The notes under the pieces are model-generated. The model saw only the letters and a list, made by a program, of their open reading frames with translations. It was not told where the DNA came from and made no database searches. From NCBI GenBank assembly GCA_036023115.1, contig JAYKKT010000087.1, forward strand, positions 12,354,001-12,418,000: DNA of 64,000 nucleotides, given 5' to 3'. This document shows positions 37,166-50,641 of the stretch, one piece after another. Origin of the DNA: Brasenia schreberi. Its lineage: Eukaryota > Streptophyta > Magnoliopsida > Nymphaeales > Cabombaceae. Numbering within the stretch: position 1 is the stretch's first letter; each line of letters starts with the position of its first letter. Position numbers and translations under genes: made by a program.

Positions 37166-38763
37166 ACTCATACATGATTTTAGAAGGATTTGGAAGCATT
37201 GTCATGCTACAATACTCACAATCAAAGGTGTTACAAAGTCAGTAAATGCCCACTACTTTTGCTCCAACTTTTTCTCTTCCTGGTGACTTTTTATGTTGGT
37301 TCTAGATAGTTATTAGAAATTTGAAATCAACGAAGGAAAGATGTGCGGTTTAAATTTCCAAATACAATCAGAGAGTATTTCTAAAAATGTTACTGCGCAA
37401 TATATTACAGGCCTTTAAGATTCTATTATCAATTATAAACTTGTTGTCTTTCATGGCATGAAGCAGTTGGAGTGGTCACAGCAGTGGGCCCTGGATTGAC
37501 TGGCAGAAAAGTTGGGGATCTTGTTGCCTATGCTGGTAATCCCTTGGGCTCATACGCCGAGGAACAAATTCTTCCTGCTAGTGTGCCTATCCCACCTTCC
37601 ATTGATCCTATAATCTTTGCATCTATCATGCTGAAGGGCATGACGACTCAGTTCCTTGTCCGCCTTGCTTCAAGGTACACTCTTCCTCCAAAAGTTGCTG
37701 AGTGTACCCATTCGCTGATATCACAAAATAATCACGAGAAGTTTTTCATATTCAAGCTGCTTTTAAATACTGAAGTGTAGAGTTTCACATATCCGGATTG
37801 TATATGGAACTTGCTGAAGTAGCTCCTTCAGTTTTAAACCAGTAATAATCAAATAGGATAACCTATGGGTGACACAATAATGCAAATAAAAGAGGATCCT
37901 GTCTCTCTGTATTGCACTTTTAAGGCCTCATTCAGCTAACCGAATCATGAAAATGATTAGTTCTACAAACTAAACTATGGCTCCTCTATACTGGAATAGT
38001 GGTAGATGATTGGTGCTTGCAAACGAATATGACACTAATTTACTCCAAGATGTTTGACAAGCTAAGAAACCAAAATATGGTACCCTTTGTGTACATCTGA
38101 ATCATCTAACATTTGAATAAAAACTAAAATATAACTTGGATTATTTTCATGAAAATGACACTGTTGATTTTTTACTGTCAACTGGAAACGCCCAAGGGTT
38201 GAGGAAAATCACGTCATCTGTGAAACTCATGAAGAAACAGAAAAAGATTTCCTAGCTGAGAAAACATGCATCATTTACTTTACACTAAATGTATTTCAAT
38301 GGAAGTAGGACACCCTTGCAGAGAATGATAATAGCTAGAATTGAAGGGTCCTAGTCTAAGGTTCATAACGGCTCAATCTGTTTATCCATAAAAACATATC
38401 ATATATTTACAAAATGAATCTGCCCATCACTCGGTGGTCCATGCCCACAAGAAGCTGGTGGGAAGTTGTATTTTCATTTTGCACAACAGTGATCATTATT
38501 TACAGTTTTTTTTTTACATTGGCCATTACAACTGTTTCAGGTTTCTAAGCCATTTGATGCTGCCACCTCATTTCCTCCTGGTTCCATAACTATAATTGAG
38601 AAAATTGTTTTAATGGTTCTGCACGGTGAGTGGTTTTTGTTCCTACTTGTTAGTGCCTTTCAGAACAGATAGATTGGATGCTTCCTAAGGGATGTAACCT
38701 TTATCTGACTCTTCCTCTGGCAAAATCTATTTAGTATATATTTAAGATATCAATCAAGCCATG

Positions 38764-38804
38764 TAGCCGACCCCATCTAGTATGGGAAAGGGCTTAGTTG
38801 TTGT
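38764..38804 (+). mobile_element. 41-bp RTE 3' end with 12-bp target duplication
   Basis: TAGCCGACCCCATCTAGTAT to GTTGTTGT is only the last 41 bases of the RTE LINE. AATCAAGCCATG occurs directly before (38752-38763) and directly after (38805-38816). It lies in the second visible intron of the quinone oxidoreductase pseudogene. Confidence 0.88.
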
Positions 38805-39297
38805 AATCAAGCCATGCTTATCATCTTTACTGCCTTTATATAATATAAGAGGGTTAAATGCCTTTATCATATTTGTTTAACTGAAGCAGGAGTTTATGTT
38901 CTATTCTTTCCTTTAATTTTTCATAAAAGTATATGGCATTTCAAAGTTTAGGTCAGATTGTGCTCCCTTTTCATACTCTCCTGAACGTTTGTGCGCTCTC
39001 TGGAAAGAAAATATGAAAGAGGAGAAACTAAATCCTAATACTACAGGTGGAACCTGGGCATACTGTTCTTGTGCATGCCGCAGCAGGAGGTGTTGGGTGC
39101 TACTGTGATTGGAACCGTGTCAAATGAGGCAAAGGCAGCTCAAGCTACTGAGGATGGATGTCATCATGTGATAATTTACAAGGAGGAAGACTTTGTAAAA
39201 GGCGTTGAAAAGATAACAAATGGTCAAGGAGTAGATGTTGTCTATGATTCAGTTGGGAAAGATACATTCCAGGTGAGACCTCCATGTCTACTGTTGT

Positions 39298-39455
39298 TAG
39301 GGATGGCAATGGGGCAAGTATGAGTTTGGGTTCTCTTTTCCCCAACAGGTAACGGGGCGGGTACAGGGTAAAAATGGGGCATATATGTATACCGGAACCT
39401 GATTGGGTGGGGTATTCCCCACCACATTCGGGTCGGGTCAATATTGCCATCCCTA
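39298..39455. mobile_element. hAT-type MITE with perfect 8-bp target duplication
   Basis: Perfect 13-bp terminal inverted repeats TAGGGATGGCAAT and ATTGCCATCCCTA enclose 158 bp. ACTGTTGT flanks both sides (39290-39297 and 39456-39463). TIR and duplication length identify the hAT superfamily. There is no coding capacity. It sits 25 bases after the exon 3 donor of the quinone oxidoreductase pseudogene. Confidence 0.93.
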
Positions 39456-40012
39456 ACTGTTGTTTCCATTTTCTTAAGATCGTAGCTGTATCAACAAGAG
39501 AACATTATGACAGATCTGAACCATCAAGGAAACCAGAGTTGGTTGTTCCTGGAAATTAAATCTCATTACATGTGAATGCATACAGGGGAACACACACATG
39601 ATCATCATCATCATCATCGCTTCTTCGATCACACAAACAGACACATTGCCATCATCACGATGTCATTTCTATTCTTGGTCCGGTTAACTGAAGTAGATTT
39701 GTGTCCTGTTGTATGGAATCGGGTTCATTGGCATGCTTGAAATGGCGGGGCTACATGATCAGTTATGGGCAGTCATCTGGCATGCCAGACCCAGTTCCTC
39801 TCTCAGCCCTTGCTGCAAAATCCTTGTTCCTGACGAGGCCATCACTCATTCAGTACACAGCTGTTCGCCATGAGCTGCTTGAATCTACAGGAGAGTTATT
39901 CGCAAACATTTCATCCAATGTGCTGCACGTGCGCATCAACCATACCTACCCTTTGTAACAGGCGGCTCAGGCTCTTGCAGACCTTGAAGGCAGGAAAATA
40001 CTGGTTCCATAG

Positions 40013-41979
<1,967 letters not shown>

Positions 41980-43035
41980 TGATGACATAAAGAATTCATA
42001 GAATATGTAGCAAAAAAGTGTACCACAGTGGTAGCTTCATAATGAAACTGCAAGGATATGAACGTCACTACACCGTAGGCCTCTTTCTGAATCATTGAAG
42101 TAGCCTAGAGAAAGAAATAAGGTGTTGTGTCCTTGTTTGTTGATGCCAACTACATTATTTGGCTTCCCTCAAAGGAATACAATAAAATTCCGGCACCTTT
42201 TTTCTTATCAGATGTATACGAGTCATGCCGTTGAAGAAAAACACATTTATTTGATATAAAAAATTTACAATTTAAGAAATCTAAGAACTTCAATTCTTAA
42301 ATCCTTATAACTTGATGAAATAATTTAAAAAACACCTAAAAAACCGAATTCATGGTACTTGGATACGTTTATTTTCCTGAAAACCAATTTCCTGCCATTT
42401 TTTACTCAAGTGCATTAAACTTGAGCAACCTTCTGTGATACAACACTACGTTAGCTGCTTATGATCCTTCATTCAAGAAACATACCATTGGATGCCCAAT
42501 TATAAATATTCTGAGTAGTTCTTTTAGTATATTGGCCTTCCCATGAAGGGAATGGAGTCAATTCGAGCATCCCGGTGGCAGGATTCAATACCTGTATCAA
42601 ATTAGAGTTCATTCATGCCGCCTGCCCTCAACAAATAGAAGGCACACGCACACTGTTAGCTTCTAATGGATGTATATGTGGCCAGGAAAGTGAGCCTCCT
42701 CCTGAATTATGTTTCTTAATTAGATTATAACAGTTTTGAAAAAGTTTTTATATAATAACCAATTTCCACCTCTACGTGAGAGGATTCAACGGAACCCAAT
42801 GAGTTAAAAATGAGCCGTTTCCCTTAAATTGAATGGAAAAGGCTGATATAAATCCAGACGAAATCAGTCTGATATTTTTTTATCATTCAAAACCTCTGAT
42901 CATTTGAGACTCCTCTAAGAGAAAACCTCCTTCAAGTAGTAGTAGGCGATTCAAAGATCAACCATGCTATTCATCAATCTCATCTCTTGAACTACGGTGG
43001 CTTCTACGACAGCAGAATCCATCTCTCTCTCATGC

Positions 43036-43047
43036 ACACATATATAC

Positions 43048-43139
<92 letters not shown>
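43036..43139. repeat. (AT)n microsatellite with AC interruptions
   Basis: AT units interrupted at intervals by single ATAC units (43048, 43058 and 43079 areas), then uninterrupted to 43139. Confidence 0.95.
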
Positions 43140-43142
<3 letters not shown>

Positions 43143-43506
43143 TTTTAATGTTCTGACGTATTTGTGGGTGGTGGATTGTGCATATTAATTTGACATGCTT
43201 CATGAGATGGAATGTGAATGCTAATTTCCTTTTAGCTAGCTTGCTTCTTCCTGTTTCTTAAAAAAGAAAAAGAAAAAGTTTTACTTGCAACATTGATTAT
43301 GGAAGAATAGTGAAGTTGCTCCTAAGAAATGTTCGAGTGAACTAAACGCACTATTGGTGGCGTGTAAGCGTTGAATTGGGGGATTTGGAAGAAATATGAC
43401 AGCTTGACAGAAAGAGCCATGGAGATACGAGATGATACATGAACTCATCAGAAGCCTACTTTAGGAAAATGAGGTTTCATATATCCGGGTCTCGCTAAAA
43501 CTTGAA

Positions 43507-43595
43507 TCCTCTGCCATATGATGATGACACTCATCCTACATCAATCTAGACGGCTGCGATTTGATGTAGGATGAGTGACATCATATGTCAAAGGA
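43507..43595. repeat. Near-perfect foldback (small inverted repeat element)
   Basis: The left arm 43507-43544 contains GATGACACTCATCCTACATC and the right arm 43561-43595 contains GATGTAGGATGAGTGACATC. Arms of about 35-38 bases pair with one 3-base bulge and a few mismatches around a 16-base loop containing GACGGCTGCGA. Confidence 0.8.
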
Positions 43596-44595
43596 GTAGA
43601 AGACAATCCTTTTCCAAGAGACTGTTAATCGTCAAATGGTTCGATCCTTACGGGTCCTCTATGTTTCTGAGGGTCATTGTCAGCAATTTGTGTCCCTTAT
43701 CCAAAGGATTTCTCATGAAAAAAAAATTCCCTTAGCAACATTGGCACAAACATCTCAAAACTTTTCTGTAGTTTTGTTATAATAATTTCAATGGCTAGTA
43801 TTTACCAATAAAACGCAAATATTCGATCAAGAAATATTATGTATTAAAATATTAAAACAGAAGTTTACTTCAGCTTTTCTGACTATATGATGGAATAAGA
43901 TAGCTTGCATGTATTAGCTAACACAACTTCTGCAACGTAGTGTAAAGGCGAGAGAAGCAAAATTACCATGGTTGTGAGGCCTAACAAGCGTTGAAGGGGA
44001 GCTTTACAATACCATCTCACGGCTTCGGGTTTAAATGCTTGTTAGCAGATCAGAAAAGCAACTAAGAATCCATATAATGACCCCTTGTATGGAGGAAAAG
44101 CTTGGTTTTGGTTTTATTTGCACTTTCATTAGAGCAGCGCAGATTCAGCTGAACCGATGTCATTAATTTGCCTGAAATTCAAAAAAAATCGATCGAGAAA
44201 AATGAAAATGAAAGGGCAAGATCATGCGTTCTCTTACACGATACATTGATTAAAAGGAAGAGAAAAAGCATCTTGCATTCATTCATAAATCTGGTTACAT
44301 CAACTGAACAAGAGCTACGGTCACATCATATCCTGTAAATAAGCATATAAACCTATATCTACCTATCCTTACGTGTATAAAAAGATACACAAATACACAC
44401 ACACACAGAGCTAAGGTTAACCTTTACAAGCATTTTCTCTGACCTTTACAGAAGAAACTAACCATATCAAACACAGGCGTACAGACCCCAGTTACGTATC
44501 TGGATGAGAGCAAATTTTCCATACGAAATCTGTATGTCGACAACTAGACCACCAACTTACATAAATAACCGCGCAAACTGCCTACTGCGAACTAT

Positions 44596-45364
44596 TCAAT
44601 GATGTTGCAGTTTAAGATTCATCAGGTTCCTGCAGAGAAAATACCAAAAGAGTTGATCAATATCAGTACTGTCTTATATGATTCTCAAACAAAAGGTTTT
44701 CCAAATAAGCTCCTCCCTTTTTGGTACTTCTAATAAAGCCTCGTTTATGGCTAATTGACAAAAGAAGCCTTACCTTTTCTTGAGTTTGAACAAATGCTCC
44801 AAGTGGTTGAGGAGTCATAAAGTAGCATTAAAAGCAGTCAAAAGGGTTCCTTGAATATGATTTCCTTCATACAAACGGCTTTAAGATGATGGCAGGCAGG
44901 TAAATTATTGTATAATAATGGCTACGATTACCTGCTAACTGCAGTTAACATTTTAATGGGAGGCGAGCTAAACCCCTAGCCAGGAGAGCTAATGCTCACT
45001 GTGCAAAATGGTAGGGCTTTTCATCACAGAGGGGTTTATTTGAAATGGCTGATAAAGGAAGGGGTTATTTTGGGGAAAAAAGTTGTGAAGTGAACCATAA
45101 AAACAAAATGCACCTGTTATCATCATCAGTCAAATTAGGGTTCCTCGTCTTGTTGTTGGTGGATTTGTAGCTAGGTGGAGGCCACTGTCCAGACTCAATG
45201 GACCTCACATCCTCCATTAAGAGGTCATAATGTCTCTTCACTTCCTCTGCAGTCTTGCCGCCAACCATGGCGGCGACGTTCTTCCACCGGTCAGGTGTCT
45301 CCTTATCAAAAACAGCCAGTGCCCTCTCAAAGGACTTGTTCTGCTTTGATGACCATGAAGCCAT
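44596..45364 (-). CDS. RADIALIS-like SANT/MYB protein
   Basis: Exon 1 is 45364-45114 and exon 2 is 44629-44596 on the minus strand. The split codon AG|G gives Arg84, for a product of 94 residues. One SANT/MYB domain spans about residues 4-58 ([46 protein letters not shown]), followed by IESGQ and P-rich PPPSY. The tiny second exon adds [10 protein letters not shown], the hydrophobic tail shared by RADIALIS-like proteins, which supports the splice (donor AACAG|GTGCAT, acceptor CTCTGCAG). The frame that reads through the donor would instead end in an unrelated [12 protein letters not shown] tail. In snapdragon, RADIALIS acts in dorsoventral flower asymmetry by competing for MYB partners. Others in this group affect growth and seed development. 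Which paralogue this is cannot be told. The start MASWSSK was preferred over an upstream in-frame Met because family members start here. Confidence 0.9.
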
Positions 45365-45466
45365 TGATGTGTGTGTGTGCGTGCGCGCGCTCAGGAACCA
45401 AGCAAGAGCCTCTAGGAATCGAGGAGAGGTGGTTTTCATGCGTGGCAAAGGTTTGGATGGTGATGG

Positions 45467-45474
45467 TATTTATA
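45467..45474 (-). promoter_or_regulatory. Probable TATA box of the RADIALIS-like gene
   Basis: TATAAATA on the minus strand, about 105 bases before the ATG, consistent with a leader of roughly 75 bases. Confidence 0.5.
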
Positions 45475-46651
45475 GTGTGTATAGGTTCCCCTTTTTGTGG
45501 GAAGGAATAAATTTGGAGCAAGTGAACCCAAAGAAAAGTAAAGATGGGGAATGGAGGAATCAGAATCTAATATTGATAGATAGGTGGTTGAGTGTACCAT
45601 ATGCACCCCAAAACAAATGCAGTGTGCTTTTGGGAGATACCAACTGTTGATTAAAATGTGAACTTATTTAAAGCAAAAATACTATTATATATATTATAAT
45701 TATTTGCATCTACACCTTTTTTGTGTATAAATCCCTCTTCAAAAACCCTTATAACAAAGTCTTTGCAATTTATATCCTTCCATCAACATTCAAACCGCTA
45801 ATTTGCTTAAAGGCAACGTTAAGTTTGCGTGAACTTGGTTAACGAAATGATCAAGATTAACATCAAGTATTCTAATTTATCAAATCTGCTATAACATGCA
45901 ACATGGAATTATATTATCTTTTCTCCTTTTTCCATCATGGTATTTTAATTTTCTTGTTGAGAAGAGTTGATTCGATTTGGATCCACTAAAGGAGGTTTAT
46001 CATTTGCTTTTACTAATGAGCAAAAGCTTCCCAAACACCCAAAAGCCTGAGGTATGGAGTCCATGATTTCGTGTCTCGTGAGTGACGTAGCATAACGGTG
46101 AGATTCTTTTGGGCTTAGCTCAGCCGTCAGATTAGTGCATCTGAAGATGTTATCATATGTCAGATGATGGGGTCATTTTCCAAACGAAAGTTTATAGGAG
46201 AACTGTGAGAAACGTTTGGATACAAGCTTGAGGAATTTAGGAAGTATGGTAGAAAATCTTCCGCTCTTTGTTTGGAGTTCGCTAGAAAAGTGATGACCTT
46301 GTCTCTTGGGAAATTGAAAATCTGAGGAAAGTAAAGTCTCGAGTTTTTCTGGTGTTAATATCACAATAAATTACTATTTTCTTACTTATTTTAAGATCTT
46401 TGTTCAAATCTAATTGTGACTTCTTTTCTCAAATGTCTTTTTCCAAGTGTTTTGGTATTTTTATAAAATTAAAATCAAGGCATGTTCTTCCTCTCTTTGT
46501 ATCTACAAATTTTAAAGTATCCAAGATTTTTTAGGATCTTCTCGAGAAAACCACTTCATAAAAATGACAAAATCCCTACAAGGATGAGAATGACATACAC
46601 ACATTCATACATACTATATATATACTATGACTGCTCAAATCTATTCAAACA

Positions 46652-46800
46652 TTTTCATGGTTCGATCGATATGATTAGTAGAGATTTGAATTTTAAAAGC
46701 AAAATATATCATTATATTTTTCGTACTTTGTATTTAATACAATACATTTTGCTTTTCAAATTCAAATCTCTAGTATTGATTGCATCCATCGAATGTGAAT
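46652..46800. repeat. Foldback element, arms about 60 bp
   Basis: TAGAGATTTGAATTTTAAAA at 46678 is mirrored by its near reverse complement ending AAATTCAAATCTCTA at 46772. Weaker pairing extends outward (TTCGATCGATATGATTAG against CAATCAATAC...). No target duplication was identified. Confidence 0.65.
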
Positions 46801-47381
46801 ATCTTTGAGTGGATTTAAGTACGAATGGGTTTGTCATAAAGTACACCTTCAAGTCGGAAAGATCGAGATCCTAAATTCTCGTCAGAATCTATGGACATGG
46901 ATGCTGTTAAGAATCTTTAGTTGGCTCAATAGATAGGATCCCGTGTATGTTTAGTTTGTTGGCAATATCTTCTTTTATTGCTTTTTTCTCCATGTATGTA
47001 TGATAGGGCTATTTCTCCTCTGAATTTTTCAGATTATATTTATATCTGGATTTAAGTATGATTTTTTCAGATCATATCGTATGAGCAGATAAATTCTTGA
47101 TCCTTCATCTAGGTTGCGCCTAAAAACGAGCTCGATGCGAACATCTGGATTTATAACTCGTTAGCCAACTCCAAGTTCTGTTTATGTTTGGGTCGGTCAA
47201 GCTGACCCGGATCTAAACACAAACTGAGTTAAACAAGCTTAACATGAGGTGGATTAAGGTTAAAAAACTTGACATTTAACAAGTGATTATGCACACAAAA
47301 AGCTTAATATAGTATTCACCAAGCTAGTTCATTTAGCTTGGTTTTCTATTATATATGCACATAAAACTATATAATATACAC

Positions 47382-47382
<1 letters not shown>

Positions 47383-47426
<44 letters not shown>

Positions 47427-47719
47427 AAGTAGTCCATAATACTCATTCATACTTCAATGGCCCATTTTGTATGGTCCTACTGTTTCAGCCACCAATTGCT
47501 GCCATTCATTACCTTCAGTATTCCACCACCGCTAGAAACCACTTTTCACCAATCAAAATTGTCATTGTCATCATCAAAATCATATAAAAAAACCTAAATA
47601 ATTATATATATAGGTGGTTTATATGATAGCATAGAGGTAGGAAAAGGTGATAGAAGGCAACAGCCGATAGAACCATACAAAATAAACCATTGAGTATGAT
47701 TGAGTATTGAGTATGAACT

Positions 47720-47781
<62 letters not shown>

Positions 47782-47782
47782 C
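47383..47782. repeat. Inverted repeat with two (AT)n(AG)n tracts
   Basis: Compound microsatellites at 47383-47426 and 47725-47782 have the same polarity. Between them, about 47427-47500 and 47640-47722 are inverted copies sharing TTCAATGG, ATTTTGTATGGT and a CAGCC/GGCTG core. The microsatellites themselves are not inverted, so they are not simply part of the arms. Confidence 0.6.
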
Positions 47783-48189
47783 AAGACACACTTAACATAC
47801 AGTATTCGTTCTTGCCATGGAAAAAAATTCTGTGCGAGCTTGTGTTTGGATCATTTAGATAATGAGCTCATGGAATGAGCTTAAACGAGTATAACCACGA
47901 GAGGTTAGGTTTATTTAGTAGCCCTAGATTTAAGAACCCCAAAAAGGCTTTGCTGATCTTATTGAAAGATGTTCCAGTTTTAGAACTTAATCCGGCAAAA
48001 TGCAGACCTTTTAGAGGAAAGCGATATATACATTCTCTGAAAAGCGATAAACAGTGAAGTAGGGGTGCTAAGTATGCAAGGAAGTAAAGATTAAGTGGCC
48101 GAAGTGATAAGAAATTAAAGGGTCTGAAACTGTGGGGAAGCTTTGAAACAAGCATGAATGAATATAAATTTTGCGTATTTTTTTCTGTT

Positions 48190-48300
48190 ACAACGGGAAC
48201 GGGGAGCCTAATACGCACATTGCCACCCATGCACGCCCCAAGAATCGAACTCACCACCTCCGATAATTTTTTGAATAATACTTATATCGAACATATTGCT
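48190..48300 (-). mobile_element. tRNA-derived SINE-like copy
   Basis: On the minus strand GTGAGTTCGATTCTTGGGG (box B) is followed by TGCATGGGTGGCAATG and CCCGTTGTAACAG, as in the copies at 1962 and 24648. The box A part is diverged. Confidence 0.6.
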
Positions 48301-48638
48301 TTAATAAAAAGACGAAGTGGGCTCAGTTATACGGCTTCTCACTTACCACTATTTCTCGATTTTGTTTCATATTGGCATTTAACTAAAAAGAGAAAAGAAA
48401 AGCTTTTGTGTTTTATGGAAGTCTAACTCCTCTTAAAACTGGTCCAAAAGTTCTGGATTTCAGGTTCTTTTTCCCGAAAAAACGTGTTGGATATCCAACA
48501 ATTGTGACCTTGGAATAAAGCTTTTGGATTTGGGGAATATATGAATCTCCTTCATGAAGGTGATGACCAAGTCATGTTTCAAAGACATGTCTCAAGCATA
48601 AAGCAGCAGCTACAAGCTTCAGATATACAGAATCTTTG

Positions 48639-48676
<38 letters not shown>

Positions 48677-50589
48677 ATCTCGTGGTGGCTTAGTTGCGTA
48701 GATATGACGTAAATTCAAGCACCATTAAAGGAGAGGAAGACATCCAGATAATATGGAATTTGCAAATTCCAATTGCTACAAAAGCCTATAGATATATGCG
48801 CAGCCAATAGATATGTAGATAAGATAATAGAATTGCATTGATGTTGAAGGGTCATACATATATAAAGGATCGCAAATGAATCAAGCTGCCCGCGCCTTGG
48901 CTCGGTCGGCTCACGACAAGCTTGTCTAAAAGAACCCACCAGCTGAATCGTTAATCTAGTAAGTGTTTTGTGAACAATCACGTTTGGTATGCCATGCTCA
49001 CTATGTCCCACCTAGTTAAACATATAGAACGTTTATGTACATATAAGCTAGAGAATCAGGTGAACCCAATCAATCAGGCATCTATAATGTAACTAAATGA
49101 TTAATATCTTCCAACTTGAACTTTAACGATAATCTTGTGTTCAGTTCATCTAAGTCGGGTTCTATCGAGTTCATTTTTGTCTTGGCTCAAACAGGCTAAC
49201 AATCTGAACATGAACAAGATGTTGAGTTCAACAAGAAGACATGGACAACCCCTGTTTGGCTCATTTACCTATCCTATTCATATGATCTTATATAGGATCA
49301 ATCTTAGCCCTTTAACTGCATTAAGGGCAATGTCGATTGATACGGTTGGACTGACGGGATCATGCATAGCATCACGGTCCATATGATATAATGCCCTTAT
49401 TCATACACATGCAATGCAAATAGCTTTCATGCTGCCGAAAAGATGCACAAGGTACAGATTGGTATTACCAATTTGTAGATGAGTTGTATGGCCTACCCTT
49501 TTTATCTGGGAAGGCTTTTAAGAAAGAAGTTTTGATACTTTAAAGGTGATAATTGTCTACTCTCTGGAGTTCGAATCAAATCTCGTAAAAAGGAACCTAA
49601 CAATTTCAAAAGTTCTCTTAATAATACTTTAAGCTACAATATTTAGTGTAGGCCATCGAATTTCTTGGTCATACTTGATGATTAAGGCCTCTATTTAGTG
49701 TTTAGCTTTAGGCAGTGATCTACATTAAGCATAGAAAATTTCAAAAATCAACTTAAAATATATTCCCCATGGTGGGATCCATAGGCTATAATACGTAGTT
49801 TGCCCCAAACAAAAGAAGATGAAATTAAATAACCGAAAATAGCAAGAAGTATACAAATCGATATACACCAGCAATTAACTCTAGGGAAGCATGGACTCGG
49901 GATTAATGTTATCAGTGGCATGACTAAGGCGATGCTTTGGGATTCTTACCCAACCGTGGACTTTAAGTATTAACTTATAAATGCCATTACCTTTAACTAA
50001 ATACCAAGAAATTCCGCAGCAATAGTTTATATATATGCCATTACCTTTAACTATTGATCATCATCTTTTACTGAAGTTGCCGTATCGTTAGGCTTGTCCT
50101 TTACTGAAATTATATTAAACTTTATAATCGACAAGAATGAATGACTAAATTAAAATGTAAATTTTATAACCAATTGCGAGACTGATAATACCTTATGATA
50201 TCGAGTGTTGCGACGTTAACCTTTTGCAACTGCACAAGATGTATGTTGATGATCAAGTGAAACAAGATAAAATTGTAATATGGTTATTAAAAGAAATTGT
50301 GGCACTGTGGGATTGATGAACAACACTTGAAAGCACCAAATATAATTCCAAAAAATGTTAAAAATAGACAAATGATCTTACTTTTTTTGAGTTAAATCGT
50401 AAATGACATAAGGTCAAATACAAAATACCCGCAGTCCCAATTAGTGCTGGTTTAATTTTCAATAATAGCCATCAAATAAAACCTTCCACTCTTCTCTCTA
50501 TGATCATAAAAATTTTATGCTTACCTGGTTTTAGGAAGACAAGGACTGGAAAAAGCAGACCCCAAAGCCAAGTGTTTTTCGTGCTAATT

Positions 50590-50615
50590 AGGGTCGGCTA
50601 CATGGATACTAAATC
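50590..50615 (-). mobile_element. RTE LINE tail relic
   Basis: GGGTCGGCTACATGGATAC on the plus strand equals the reverse complement of the segment just before the RTE 3' tail. Nothing else of the element is recognisable. It lies about 30 bases beyond the stop codon of the 97-residue gene. Confidence 0.4.
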
Positions 50616-50641
50616 GCCATTGAGCCTTGACCCTTGTGGAG

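Larger units (their letters stand above)
36777..40012 (+). pseudogene. Quinone oxidoreductase (MDR family) pseudogene
   Basis: NADPH:quinone oxidoreductase of the zeta-crystallin type. Four exons are visible: 36777-36902, about 37456-37674, 39047-39272 and about 39722-40012. Family blocks: FIDIYYRKGVYKAELPFTPG; VVTAVGPGLTGRKVGDLVAY; ASIMLKGMTTQFL; VEPGHTVLVHAAAGGVG (the NADPH-binding loop); LGATVIGTV; DGCHHVIIYKEEDFVKGVEK; VVYDSVGKDTFQ; GSLACLKWRGYM; LFLTRPS; QALADLEGRK. Defects: a one-base loss before EILVNKK (about 36815), two extra bases before the exon 2 donor (about 37664), loss of about 30 bases with a frameshift after GGVG (39090 area), a TAA after HTYPL (39957) and decayed acceptors before exons 2 and 4. 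Introns are kept, so it is a duplicated, not processed, pseudogene. The first exon is absent. Two small mobile insertions sit in its introns. Confidence 0.88.
45480..50640. other. Long intergenic region, no gene seen
   Basis: AT-rich. It holds the foldback at 46652-46800, the inverted-repeat and microsatellite cluster at 47383-47782, a SINE-like copy at 48190, and a (GA)n run at 48642-48673. Frames at 46482-46808, 48715-49011 and 49135-49386 show no recognisable domain. Confidence 0.45.

Noticed and set aside
45065..45113. C-terminal extension [15 protein letters not shown] of the RADIALIS-like protein
   Set aside because: It is read-through of a GT donor. Splicing to 44629 restores the family's usual NLKLQ-type ending.
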